Of a DNA stretch of 64,000 nt, positions 1 to 7,635 are shown piece by piece; the first letter of the stretch is position 1, and each line of letters opens with the position of its first letter. The stretch comes from Anaerolineales bacterium (lineage in GTDB: Bacteria > Chloroflexota > Anaerolineae > Anaerolineales > Villigracilaceae): assembly GCA_015075725.1 (NCBI GenBank), contig JABTTV010000001.1, forward strand, positions 4,641,223-4,705,222, read 5' to 3'. The notes below the pieces were generated by a model, which saw only the letters and a list, made by a program, of their open reading frames with translations, searched no databases and was not told the DNA's origin. A program made the translations under genes and the position numbers.

Positions 1-47
1 AACCATTCATCAGATTTGGTGTACTTGAGATTGGAAGGGGCGTTCAT
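1..47 (-). CDS. gcvH: glycine cleavage system H protein, N-terminal part only
   Basis: Only the first 15 codons lie in the window; the gene continues beyond base 1. They contain the stretch LKYTKSDEW, which matches the usual start of GcvH, the lipoyl carrier of the glycine cleavage system that shuttles the aminomethyl group between the P, T and L proteins. The ATG at 47 has an AGGAG ribosome binding site about 7 bases upstream. The call is reinforced by the tandem glycine riboswitch just upstream on the same strand, a control element that normally governs gcv genes. Too little protein is visible to check the lipoylated lysine. Confidence 0.8.
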   Translation of the reverse strand, partial: MNAPSNLKYTKSDEW

Positions 48-88
48 GTTTTAACTCCTATCAGATTGTGAGAGATGGGCGAATCAAG

Positions 89-122
89 AGAGGACGCACG
101 ATTCTATAATCATGCGTCCTCT
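89..122 (-). promoter_or_regulatory. expression-platform hairpin of the glycine riboswitch
   Basis: On the minus strand AGAGGACGCA pairs perfectly with TGCGTCCTCT. The 5' arm (AGAGG) overlaps the CAGAGG that would close the second glycine aptamer, so hairpin and closed aptamer exclude each other. The downstream bases are pyrimidine-rich (CTCTCTTGATT) but not a clean U-run. I infer an ON switch in which glycine binding prevents this weak terminator. Sequestration of the ribosome binding site is less likely, because that lies about 30 bases further on. Confidence 0.6.
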
Positions 123-298
123 GTAATGGAACCTGAGAGATTATCCCTTGGGGGATTTACACCGTCGGTGTCTCATGGAATGAGACTTTCCAGAGTTATA
201 CAGCAGCAGGGTCCTTTTGCCTGAGAGTTTCATCCGGTTTCGCCTTGTTCCCGGATTTGCACCTTCGGCGTCCCGCCAGGGCGGGATCTCTTCCCTGT
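118..298 (-). promoter_or_regulatory. tandem glycine riboswitch
   Basis: Read on the minus strand there are two consecutive copies of the glycine aptamer signature: GCCGAAGGTGCAAATCC followed by AACTCTCAGGCAAAAGGAC (first aptamer, about 298-212), and ACCGACGGTGTAAATCC followed by AATCTCTCAGG (second, about 205-118), joined by a short linker. This is the classic two-aptamer arrangement that senses glycine and turns on the glycine cleavage system. It sits directly upstream of gcvH. The second aptamer lacks the long P3 extension of the first. Confidence 0.92.
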
Positions 299-319
299 AA
301 ACTGTTAGGTTATACGCCC

Positions 320-348
320 ATTTTATGGGCGAGAAGGACGTAAGTCAA
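320..348 (-). promoter_or_regulatory. promoter of the glycine riboswitch / gcvH transcript
   Basis: Minus-strand -35 TTGACT (343-348) and -10 TAAAAT (320-325) are separated by exactly 17 bases. Transcription would start near 313, about 15 bases ahead of the first aptamer. It lies just downstream of the end of rluB. Confidence 0.65.
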
Positions 349-375
349 GGAAAAAAGGGTGGAATCTGTAAAATA

Positions 376-1140
376 TTACTTTCGTCGTACCGCTGGTTTT
401 GGGCGCGGTTTCCTTTCCTTCGCCGGAACGCCCTTCCCCATCAATGCATTCACCTCATCCCCGGTCAGATGCCTCCACTCGCGCGGCTTTAGGTCGCCCA
501 GTTTGAGCGTCCCAATCCTTGTACGAATGATGCGCACGACGGGCAAGCCAAGCAACTTCCCCACCTCGCGGATCTGCCGCTTCTTCCCTTCGCCCATCAC
601 CACCCGGATCCACGCGCCTTTTCCGCTCGTCGAAAGAAAATTGACGAAAGCGGGCTGCGTCCTGTCGCCATCGGTTAGAACAACGCCCCTTCGCCACGCC
701 GCAAGTTGTTCACTATCCGGGCGGCGCGCCAGCAGCACGCGATATTCCTTCTCGTGCCCATACCGCGGATGCGTGAGTTTGTTGGTCAACTCTCCATCGT
801 TCGTCATGAGGATCAACCCCTCGGAGTCGAAGTCGAGCCGCCCCACCGGGTAGAGATGACCTTCCACGGGAATCAAATCCCGGACGGTCTTGCGGTCATC
901 CTGCCCTTCCGCCGCGGAAAGGACATTGCGCGGTTTGTACAAGGCGATGTAAACCAGCGCCTCGCGCTTCGCCAGAGCCTTGCCGTCCAATGTGATCGTA
1001 TCCACTGCCGGATCGGCCTTCTGACCAAGAACGGCGGCTTTCCCATTGACCGAGACGCGCCCCGTGATGATGAACTCCTCGCACGCACGCCGGGAACCGT
1101 ACCCGGCTTGCGCGAGGATCTTTTGTAATCGTTCCTGCAT
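376..1140 (-). CDS. rluB: 23S rRNA pseudouridine synthase, RluB/RsuA family
   Basis: 254 residues. An S4 RNA-binding domain occupies roughly residues 2-60 (RLQKILAQAGYGSRRACEE is typical). The RsuA/RluB catalytic domain follows, with the motif GRLDFDSEGL carrying the catalytic Asp and the following LMTNDGEL. The C-terminus is basic (KPRPKPAVRRK), as in many RluB proteins. It converts a uridine of 23S rRNA helix 89 to pseudouridine; family members with other targets (RluE/RluF/RsuA) cannot be excluded from sequence alone. The start ATG at 1140 has no Shine-Dalgarno but sits 7 bases after a TATAAA box, suggesting a leaderless message. Confidence 0.9.
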   Translation of the reverse strand: MQERLQKILAQAGYGSRRACEEFIITGRVSVNGKAAVLGQKADPAVDTITLDGKALAKREALVYIALYKPRNVLSAAEGQDDRKTVRDLIPVEGHLYPVGRLDFDSEGLILMTNDGELTNKLTHPRYGHEKEYRVLLARRPDSEQLAAWRRGVVLTDGDRTQPAFVNFLSTSGKGAWIRVVMGEGKKRQIREVGKLLGLPVVRIIRTRIGTLKLGDLKPREWRHLTGDEVNALMGKGVPAKERKPRPKPAVRRK

Positions 1141-1147
1141 GGACGGG

Positions 1148-1156
1148 TTTATACCA
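1148..1156 (-). promoter_or_regulatory. extended -10 promoter, leaderless start of rluB
   Basis: Minus strand TGGTATAAA (TGn plus -10) ends 7 bases before the rluB ATG, placing the transcription start at or next to the A of the start codon. No Shine-Dalgarno fits in that space. Confidence 0.5.
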
Positions 1157-1221
1157 GAGATGGTAATGGATGGATAGAGTCAGGCGATAAACTTTCACTC
1201 ATCGAAGAAATTTCTAGTGCA

Positions 1222-2400
1222 TCACCCGACCCCACCTTTGTAGGGGAATTCTGCGTTATTGGGCAGCCTGGGATCGATATGCTTACGCATGGCGGCATCG
1301 CAAACGGCATACCCCCAATTTTTCAAGCGTTCCTGGGTTTCGTTTGGAAACTGCCACAATCGGGTGGGGAGCCTTGCCAGTTTCAGCGTACTCGCATGCG
1401 GACAGGGAAGGGCGGTCTTGAGATCGTAATCCGCAATATTGGTAAAAGTGCCCCAATACGTTTCCCTGCGGGAGACGCGCTTCAGGAGCGTCTCGTCTTT
1501 CGAAAGCTTGTGTTTGCGCATGTAATCGAGCATGGCGGTCCGCGATTTGAAAGAATCGATGATGTCCCGCTTTCGAAGGCTGCGCACCTGATTATCCATG
1601 ATCATCAAAGCCCGGTAGGCTTGGAAACCCCAAAAGTGTTTCGGGCGGGGCTCGAGTTCGAAGGCGCCTCCCGCATCGCTGATCAAAACCGTGTCATATT
1701 TCTTGATGACCGGCTCCAATCCGAGATTATCGTAAACCCCGCCGTCCATAAGGAAAACCCTCGTCGTATATGGCGGTTTTTGAAGCGGTAAACTTTTATT
1801 CGGCGAGAATGCCTTGTCCCCGAGATTCAACATGACCGGAGAAAAAAATGGCGGGAACGCCGACGAGGCGGCGACCGCAATCGCCAATTCGATTTTTGGA
1901 TTCTTAATCTCACCGATCTTGTAGTCTGCCGCCGCTTTCCTGGAAAATCGGAATAGCGCACCGGTCTGGGCGTTGGAGGCGGTGATGACGAATTCAGGCG
2001 CATCGGGCAGGTCCTGGAGTGTCATCCCGCCAAAAAGATATTTTCGGTACGATTCGACGAGGCTTTCGCCGATCGAGCTAAATGGGTTGAGAAGCCCCGT
2101 TAGTACCAGCCAGAGATCGAGCTTTCGCGCCGCAAACTCTCTCAACGGAGCGACAAAGACATCGATAAAATTCTGAGAAACACCTTTTTTATCAAAACGA
2201 AGTTCCCCCCAGCACTTTCCAAGCCAGCCTGCGGTGATCGACCCGCCCGAAACGCTGGAAATGCGGTCAAGCTTCTTTAAATAGCCCAGTTCATTCAAGC
2301 GCCATAACGCACCGACATGGAACAAGGTGGCGCGAAATCCCCCGCCAGAAAGGCACAGCCCAATCCCTTCTCTCGAAACCGGTGCCTCGACCTTTGCCAT
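1222..2400 (-). CDS. patatin-like phospholipase
   Basis: 392 residues from the ATG at 2400, which has AGGAGA 7 bases upstream; an in-frame TTG six bases earlier overlaps that site and is less likely. Near the N-terminus LCLSGGGFRA is the oxyanion-hole glycine motif, followed by SSVSGGS with the nucleophile Ser (about residue 51). LMDGGVYDNLG supplies the catalytic Asp of the Ser-Asp dyad. These are the defining motifs of patatin-like lipid acyl hydrolases, which cleave fatty acids from membrane phospholipids. No signal peptide is visible, so it is probably cytoplasmic or peripheral on the inner face. The substrate is unknown. Confidence 0.88.
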   Translation of the reverse strand: MAKVEAPVSREGIGLCLSGGGFRATLFHVGALWRLNELGYLKKLDRISSVSGGSITAGWLGKCWGELRFDKKGVSQNFIDVFVAPLREFAARKLDLWLVLTGLLNPFSSIGESLVESYRKYLFGGMTLQDLPDAPEFVITASNAQTGALFRFSRKAAADYKIGEIKNPKIELAIAVAASSAFPPFFSPVMLNLGDKAFSPNKSLPLQKPPYTTRVFLMDGGVYDNLGLEPVIKKYDTVLISDAGGAFELEPRPKHFWGFQAYRALMIMDNQVRSLRKRDIIDSFKSRTAMLDYMRKHKLSKDETLLKRVSRRETYWGTFTNIADYDLKTALPCPHASTLKLARLPTRLWQFPNETQERLKNWGYAVCDAAMRKHIDPRLPNNAEFPYKGGVG

Positions 2401-2486
2401 GACCAATCTCCTTCCTCAAGTTATGATGTTGATTTTATGTGAAAGACCCTTGGTTCCATTATAAGAATCTGAAACTTAAAGTCAAC

Positions 2487-2514
2487 TAAAAAAGCGCGGA
2501 GAAAACTCCGCGCT
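2487..2514 (-). terminator. rho-independent terminator of scpB
   Basis: Minus strand AGCGCGGAG - TTTT - CTCCGCGCT followed by a run of T. Placed between the scpB stop and the patatin gene, so the two are separate transcripts. Confidence 0.88.
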
Positions 2515-2532
2515 CCATAAAGCCGTATGAAA

Positions 2533-3102
2533 TCATCCCTTCAACAGGTCGGCTTCTTCGGTGTCCGCCTCTTTGGGCGCGGAAAGAGGCGGCAGTTCGG
2601 TCAGCGAGTTCAATCCGAAGTGCTGTAGAAATTCCGGCGTGGTCGAATACAGGATCGGGCGGCCCGGTCCATCCGTTCTGCCCGATTCGAGGATCAACCC
2701 TTTGCTCAACAGGCTTTTGAGCATGGCATCGCTGTTCACGCCGCGAATCGAATCCACCTGCGGGCGCGTCACCGGCTGTTGGTAGGCGATGATGGCGAGC
2801 GTTTCCAACGCCGCCCGGCTGAGGTGTGTGATCGCTTCCAGACCCAAGAACGTTTCCACCAGCCCCGCCAGTTCGGGAGCCGTGGTCAATTGCACGCGCC
2901 CGGCGTGCCGTTGAAGCCGCAATCCGCGCGATCGAAGCGAATCTTCCAATTCCTTCAAACCGCGTTCCACCACCGACACTGTGACATCGAGCGCCTGCGA
3001 TAGCTGTTGAACAGGCACAGGCTCGGCAGAGACGAACAGCATCGCCTCGATCCTTGCCGCCAGGCTCAACTCATCGTTGGAGATTGATTGCGATTCGCCC
3101 AT
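2533..3102 (-). CDS. scpB: segregation and condensation protein B
   Basis: 189 residues, the usual ScpB length. Two winged-helix domains are visible: residues about 13-85 (ARIEAMLFVSAEPVPVQQL) and 90-165, the latter with the hallmark ALETLAIIAYQQPVTR and GRPILYSTTPEFLQHFGL. ScpB binds ScpA and with Smc forms the condensin that organises and segregates the chromosome. No scpA is adjacent in this window. The gene is transcribed divergently from the lipoprotein gene at 3135, with only 32 bases between starts, and ends at a strong terminator. Confidence 0.93.
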   Translation of the reverse strand: MGESQSISNDELSLAARIEAMLFVSAEPVPVQQLSQALDVTVSVVERGLKELEDSLRSRGLRLQRHAGRVQLTTAPELAGLVETFLGLEAITHLSRAALETLAIIAYQQPVTRPQVDSIRGVNSDAMLKSLLSKGLILESGRTDGPGRPILYSTTPEFLQHFGLNSLTELPPLSAPKEADTEEADLLKG

Positions 3103-3134
3103 GCTATAATTGCTCCGCTGTAATATTGTCTGTG

Positions 3135-3713
3135 ATGATGATCATGAAAACAAAAAACCATTTCCATCTTTTTATTCTTTCACTTGCCGTGATGTCGCTG
3201 GCGTGTTCCATATTCGTCGGCGGACCCGAATATCCCGCCCAAACGGTGCCATCGTCGCCCACTGACGCCCAAGCCCTGCGCGATATGATCCAGCAGGCGA
3301 TGCTGACGGGCGCCGAAACCGGCGTCATCACCCTGCAAATTTCCGAAAGCCAACTTACGGGATTCGTCGCGGAGAAACTTTCCCAACAGACCGACCCGCC
3401 CTTCACCGATCCGCAAATTTACCTGCGCAACGGCCAGATGCAGATGTACGGCAAGATCACACAGGGTTGGTTCAGCGCCAATATGCTCATCGTGATGAAT
3501 GTGGCGATCGACCCGGTCACCGGACAGCCAACGATCGAGATCGCATCCGCTGATTTTGGTCCCTTCCCCGCGCCGGAAGGACTCAAGTCTGCGATCAGCG
3601 CGGTCATCGGCGAAACTTTTACCGGTTCGTTCGGTCCCGTTGCAAGCGGTTTTCGGTTGGAGGCCATCACGATTGCAGACGGTTTCATGACAGTGACGGG
3701 AAGAATCAAATAG
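3135..3713 (+). CDS. small exported lipoprotein, function unknown
   Basis: About 193 residues from the first of three closely spaced ATGs (3135, 3138, 3144); the open frame extends upstream into scpB but those residues do not look like protein. The N-terminus is a lipoprotein signal peptide ending in LAVMSLAC, with the lipidated Cys about residue 24. The mature part is predicted to be globular beta/alpha with the segments GVITLQISESQLTGFVAEKL and MYGKITQGWFSANMLIVMN, reminiscent of small LPS-transport-like or DUF2140-type proteins, but I cannot assign a family. A TATAAT box at 3105-3110 may drive it. It precedes another lipoprotein gene by 19 bases, probably in one transcript. Confidence 0.72.
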   Translation: MMIMKTKNHFHLFILSLAVMSLACSIFVGGPEYPAQTVPSSPTDAQALRDMIQQAMLTGAETGVITLQISESQLTGFVAEKLSQQTDPPFTDPQIYLRNGQMQMYGKITQGWFSANMLIVMNVAIDPVTGQPTIEIASADFGPFPAPEGLKSAISAVIGETFTGSFGPVASGFRLEAITIADGFMTVTGRIK

Positions 3714-3732
3714 CGGCTGGATTATACCCGAC

Positions 3733-5340
3733 ATGCCCCGCCCACCCCTTTCGCTTCGGCTCAAGACTCCATTCGGCTTGAGTCTGCTTATTTTTATTGC
3801 CGCTTCGCTGATCGCTTCCTGCCGCTCCCCGCAATTGAACAGCGACATAACCATCCGCATCATCGCTGATGGACAGGAGAAAGATGCAGCCGTTCCCTCC
3901 GGTTTGACGGTGTCACAAGCGCTGGAGGAAGCAGGTGTCGCGGTAGGTCCGCTCGACAAGACCGAACCGCCGCTGTACACCGTCCTTGGCAACGGCGATA
4001 CTGTCAAATTGACCCGTGTCGAGGAAATTTTCGAAACAGAGGAAGTGGTCATACCATTCGAGCGGCAGATCGTCCGCAATGAAACCCTGCCCGAAGGCGA
4101 GACCCGGCTCGTGCAAGCGGGCGTCAACGGGCTGGAAGAAATCACCTACCGCATGATCATCGAAGACGGAGTTGAAGCCACAAAGACGGTTGTGAAGTCG
4201 GTTATTTTGAAAGAGTCCCTGCCGGAGATCGTGATGGTCGGCTCCCAGGCATCCTTCGTGCCGTTGAACATCCCCGGCACGCTTGCCTATCTTGCCGGCG
4301 GCAATGCATGGATCATGGAAGGCTCAACCGCAAATCGCCGTGTGATCGTCAGCACGGGAGACCTCGACGGGCGAATTTTTACCCTCTCGCCCAGCGGCGA
4401 GTATCTCGTCTTTACGCGCAAATCGAGCAAACCTGCGGATGAAGAGATCAACACACTTTGGGCGGTACGGACCAGGAACCTCGACCCGAAATTGATTTCA
4501 CTTCAGGCGAAGAACGTCGTTCATTTCGCAGCGTGGATTCCAAACACCAATTCGGTGGCATATTCCACCGTGGAGCCGCGCAGCGCCGCACCCGGCTGGC
4601 AGGCGAATAATGATCTTTACCGCGTCAGCCTGACGAACAGCGGTAGTCCGCGCCGGTTGCTTTATGCCAACAGCGGCGGCGTGTACGGCTGGTGGGGTAT
4701 GACCTTTGCATTTGCGCCGGACGGACGGCTAGCTTATTCACGACCGGATGGAATAGGTCTGGTCGATCAGGACGGCGGCTACACAAAACCTCTCCTCGAG
4801 ATCACGCCGTTGAATACACACAGCGATTGGGCATGGATTCCCCCCATCGTTTGGGGCGCGGATGGAAACAGTTTATACTTTGTCAGCCATGCACCGGCCC
4901 CGGCACCCATCTCCGGCGAAGAGTCGCCTTACTTCGACATCTCCGCTCTCTCGTTCAAAAATGAGGCGGCTGTGACGTTGGTCAACTCGGCGGGCATGTT
5001 CTCGTATCCATCTGTTTCTCCCGTGGAATACATTGGGAGGGAGGCGGCATTTCAGGTGGCATACCTGCAATCCATCTTCATCGACCAGAGCGATGCGAGC
5101 CGCTACCGTCTGATCGTGATGGACCGCGACGGTTCCAACAGCCGAGCGCTCTTCCCGCCGCCCGACAAAAACGGACTCGAACCCCAAACTCCCGCATGGG
5201 CGCCTGCTCAAGTGGATGGACAGACGGGCAATTTCCTGGCTGTCACCTATCAGGGCAATCTTTGGCTGATCGACAGCGGCAACGGCAAATCCTATCAAGT
5301 CACCGGGGATGGATTGATCGCCCGGCTTGATTGGAAATAA
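3733..5340 (+). CDS. lipoprotein with DUF348/G5 domains and a TolB-like beta-propeller
   Basis: 535 residues. A signal sequence with lipobox (SLIASC, Cys about residue 30) is followed by a DUF348-like segment (about 40-80; VPSGLTVSQALEEAGV), then a G5-type segment (about 108-175; VVIPFERQIVRNETLPEGE ... TYRMIIEDG). The remainder (about 190-535) contains repeated blades of the WD40/TolB type (LSPSGEYLVFTRK, FAPDGRLAYSRPDG, WGADGNSLYFVSH). DUF348 and G5 usually occur on cell-wall proteins such as resuscitation-promoting factors; here they anchor or present a propeller at the cell surface. Ligand unknown. The previous gene ends 19 bases upstream. Confidence 0.8.
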   Translation: MPRPPLSLRLKTPFGLSLLIFIAASLIASCRSPQLNSDITIRIIADGQEKDAAVPSGLTVSQALEEAGVAVGPLDKTEPPLYTVLGNGDTVKLTRVEEIFETEEVVIPFERQIVRNETLPEGETRLVQAGVNGLEEITYRMIIEDGVEATKTVVKSVILKESLPEIVMVGSQASFVPLNIPGTLAYLAGGNAWIMEGSTANRRVIVSTGDLDGRIFTLSPSGEYLVFTRKSSKPADEEINTLWAVRTRNLDPKLISLQAKNVVHFAAWIPNTNSVAYSTVEPRSAAPGWQANNDLYRVSLTNSGSPRRLLYANSGGVYGWWGMTFAFAPDGRLAYSRPDGIGLVDQDGGYTKPLLEITPLNTHSDWAWIPPIVWGADGNSLYFVSHAPAPAPISGEESPYFDISALSFKNEAAVTLVNSAGMFSYPSVSPVEYIGREAAFQVAYLQSIFIDQSDASRYRLIVMDRDGSNSRALFPPPDKNGLEPQTPAWAPAQVDGQTGNFLAVTYQGNLWLIDSGNGKSYQVTGDGLIARLDWK

Positions 5341-5360
5341 CTTATTACGAGGTGCAAGGA

Positions 5361-6320
5361 ATGCGAATTCTCATCACAGGCGCCGCCGGTTTTCTAGGCT
5401 CCCACCTTTGCGATCGCCTGCTTGGGGAAGGTCATGAAATCATCGGGATCGATAACTTCATCACGGGAAGCCCCGACAATATCGCCCACTTGGCAGGCGA
5501 CGAAAAATTTCATTTTTACAAACGCGATGTTTCCAACTACCTCTTCGTTCCCGGAATTGTGGATGCCATCCTGCATTTTGCATCACCTGCCAGCCCAAAC
5601 CCTCAATCGAAATCCGGATATTTCAATCTGCCGATCCAGACCATGAAAGCCGGCGCGCTCGGCACGCATAACTGTCTGGGCGTTGCAAGACGCGAAAATT
5701 CGCGCTTCATCCTCGCCTCCACCAGCGAGATCTACGGCGATCCGGAAGTCCATCCCCAGGCGGAAACCTATCCCGGCAACGTTGACCCCATTGGGGAACG
5801 CGCGGTGTACGATGAGGCAAAACGCTTCGCCGAGTCCATGACGATGGCATACCATCGCTTTCATGGGGTGAACACAGGCATCGTGCGCATCTTCAATACA
5901 TACGGTCCGCGCATGGACCTGGAGGATGGCCGCGCCCTCCCCAATCTATTGAAACAGGCATTGCTCAATCAACCGTTGACGGTCTACGGCGACGGAAGCC
6001 AGACCCGTTCATTCTGTTTTGTGGACGACCTCATCGACGGGATCGTGAAGCTGCTTTATTCTGATGAACACCTGCCCGTCAACATCGGCAACCCTCATGA
6101 GATGACCATCCTGGAATTTGCTGAAGCGATCAATCGCATCACAGGAAACAAAGCCGGAATAGAATACATGGAAAATGCCCGAAGCGCGCGCGACCCGCAG
6201 CGCCGCCAGCCGGACATCACGCGCGCAAAGACCATCCTGGGCTGGGAGCCGAAGATAAGCCTGGAAGAGGGGATCAGGCGCACCATACCATTCTTCGAAC
6301 AAAAACTGGGGATGGCATGA
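5361..6320 (+). CDS. NAD-dependent epimerase/decarboxylase, UDP-glucuronate decarboxylase-like
   Basis: 319 residues from the ATG at 5361, preceded by AGGTGCAAGGA; the open frame begins 30 bases earlier inside the previous gene. It is an extended short-chain dehydrogenase: the Rossmann motif GAAGFLGSH at the start, the catalytic ASTSEIYGD serine region and YDEAKR (Tyr-x3-Lys), then NTYGPRM and GDGSQTRSFCFVDDL, typical of UDP-xylose synthase and dTDP-glucose dehydratase relatives. It most resembles UDP-glucuronate decarboxylases, which make UDP-xylose for surface glycans; the exact substrate is not certain. It overlaps the next gene by four bases (ATGA) and heads a set of glycan genes. Confidence 0.83.
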   Translation: MRILITGAAGFLGSHLCDRLLGEGHEIIGIDNFITGSPDNIAHLAGDEKFHFYKRDVSNYLFVPGIVDAILHFASPASPNPQSKSGYFNLPIQTMKAGALGTHNCLGVARRENSRFILASTSEIYGDPEVHPQAETYPGNVDPIGERAVYDEAKRFAESMTMAYHRFHGVNTGIVRIFNTYGPRMDLEDGRALPNLLKQALLNQPLTVYGDGSQTRSFCFVDDLIDGIVKLLYSDEHLPVNIGNPHEMTILEFAEAINRITGNKAGIEYMENARSARDPQRRQPDITRAKTILGWEPKISLEEGIRRTIPFFEQKLGMA

Positions 6321-6781
6321 TCCTGACCGACTCGCGGGAACGGATTCGGTTCATCAAGTTCGCACTCGTCGGCGCTCTGGGCGCGGCGATCGACTTCGGC
6401 GTGATGAACCTGCTTTCCCATGGAATACTCGAACTGCCTCTCGTGTTCGCAGGGACGATATCATTCATTTGCGCCGTCATCAGCAATTTCACCTGGAATC
6501 GATATTGGACCTATCCCGAATCGCGCTCGCGCCCGATCCTGAACCAACTGGTGATGTTCTTCATCGTCAACGCCGCAGGGATGGCGATCCGCATCCCGAC
6601 CCTTCATTATCTCGAACCTCCCATTCTTAAATTCGTCGAGAGCGTCTTTCAGGCGACACACGTCAGCGCAGAGTTCATCGCCAAGAACCTGACCCTCGCC
6701 GCGGCGGTGGGCATCGTAATGATGTGGAACTACTTCATCAACCGCTATTGGACATATAATGATATTGACGACGACTCGTAA
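6317..6781 (+). CDS. GtrA family membrane protein
   Basis: 154 residues with four hydrophobic segments. The opening IRFIKFALVGALGAAIDFGVMNLL and the two copies of NxxWNRYWTY-like segments (SNFTWNRYWTYP, WNYFINRYWTYN) are hallmarks of the GtrA family. Members are small integral membrane proteins thought to help move polyprenyl-linked sugars across the membrane for glycan modification. It is translationally coupled (ATGA) to the epimerase and lies upstream of a GT39-like glycosyltransferase, consistent with surface glycosylation. Confidence 0.87.
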   Translation: MILTDSRERIRFIKFALVGALGAAIDFGVMNLLSHGILELPLVFAGTISFICAVISNFTWNRYWTYPESRSRPILNQLVMFFIVNAAGMAIRIPTLHYLEPPILKFVESVFQATHVSAEFIAKNLTLAAAVGIVMMWNYFINRYWTYNDIDDDS

Positions 6782-6792
6782 GGCAGGCAAAC

Positions 6793-7170
6793 ATGTCGCA
6801 ACAAGCCACAATGATCCCAATCTACAACACCGCAGGAGATGCGGATGCGTTCCTGCAATACCCCTACCTTTTCAACCGAGCCGGAGATTGGATCGGGTTT
6901 GTCACACCCAAGCGCGAAGTGTACTCCGTCCTGGGCGAATACGTGGGCATGCTCAATAATGACCCGCGAATCGTCCGAAAACGGGCGATGGACGAGGATA
7001 AACCGCATCTCGAGCCGCCTCCCGCGCCTCGAAGGATCCAGCCTCCTACGAATATCCCGCTCGCGCCGCTCTTGCCTGAACTAAGCTTTTCTCTTGTTGA
7101 TGTTCTCCTCGAAACCCCGGAAAGACTCCATACCGTGGACAGCGGCGAATTCCGTGAGGACATGGATTGA
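6793..7170 (+). CDS. small protein with repeated short beta motifs, function unknown
   Basis: 125 residues. Three short similar segments follow each other in the first half: PIYNTAGDADAFL, YLFNRAGDWIGFV and YSVLGEYVGML, each of the form aromatic-x-x-x-G-x-x-x-G/A-aromatic. This resembles the small '4-fold beta flower' repeat domain, an inference from pattern only. A proline-rich middle (EPPPAPRRIQPPTNIPLAP) and an acidic tail follow. No signal peptide. It lies between gtrA and the thioesterase with 11 and 3 base gaps, so it is co-transcribed with them. Confidence 0.65.
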   Translation: MSQQATMIPIYNTAGDADAFLQYPYLFNRAGDWIGFVTPKREVYSVLGEYVGMLNNDPRIVRKRAMDEDKPHLEPPPAPRRIQPPTNIPLAPLLPELSFSLVDVLLETPERLHTVDSGEFREDMD

Positions 7171-7173
7171 CGA

Positions 7174-7635
7174 ATGACAAAACCCAAGACCTCGAACGCC
7201 TCGCGCGTTTACCTTTCGCAATTGATGCAGCCCGAACATGCCAACAACCATGGCAACGTCCACGGCGGATGGATCATGAAATTGGTGGACGAAGCGGGCG
7301 CGCTCGCCTGCATGAGACACGCTCAAACCCGCGTCGTCACTGTCGCCGTCGACTCGCTCGTCTTCCGCGAACCGATAAAGATCGGCGACCTCGTTACTCT
7401 TACTGCCGAAGTTACCTATACAGGGCGCACATCAATGGAAGCCGAAGTGCAGGTCATTGCTGAAAATCCGATCTCCGGCGAGCGCACGCATACGAACACA
7501 GCCTATCTCGTTTACGTCGGTCTGGACGAGAACAATCATCCCACCGCCATTCCGCAGTTGGTTCTCGAAACCGAAGAAGATAAAGCCCGTTACGAACAAG
7601 CCAAACTTCGCCAACAACGACGTATCTCAAAGTAA
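7174..7635 (+). CDS. acyl-CoA thioesterase, YciA/hotdog family
   Basis: 153 residues with a single hotdog fold. The diagnostic stretch is GNVHGGWIMKLVDEAGALAC (about residues 24-43), containing the active-site Asp/Glu region of YciA/BFIT-type thioesterases, followed by VTVAVDSLVFREPIKIGDLV. These enzymes hydrolyse acyl-CoA to free fatty acid and CoA in the cytoplasm; chain-length preference cannot be read from sequence. The start is three bases after the previous stop, and the stop is directly followed by the GTG of the next gene, so it belongs to the same transcript. Confidence 0.87.
   Translation: MTKPKTSNASRVYLSQLMQPEHANNHGNVHGGWIMKLVDEAGALACMRHAQTRVVTVAVDSLVFREPIKIGDLVTLTAEVTYTGRTSMEAEVQVIAENPISGERTHTNTAYLVYVGLDENNHPTAIPQLVLETEEDKARYEQAKLRQQRRISK

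Noticed and set aside
3180..4145. 321-codon open frame on the minus strand
   Set aside because: It covers parts of two plus-strand lipoprotein genes with clear signal peptides; a composition artefact.
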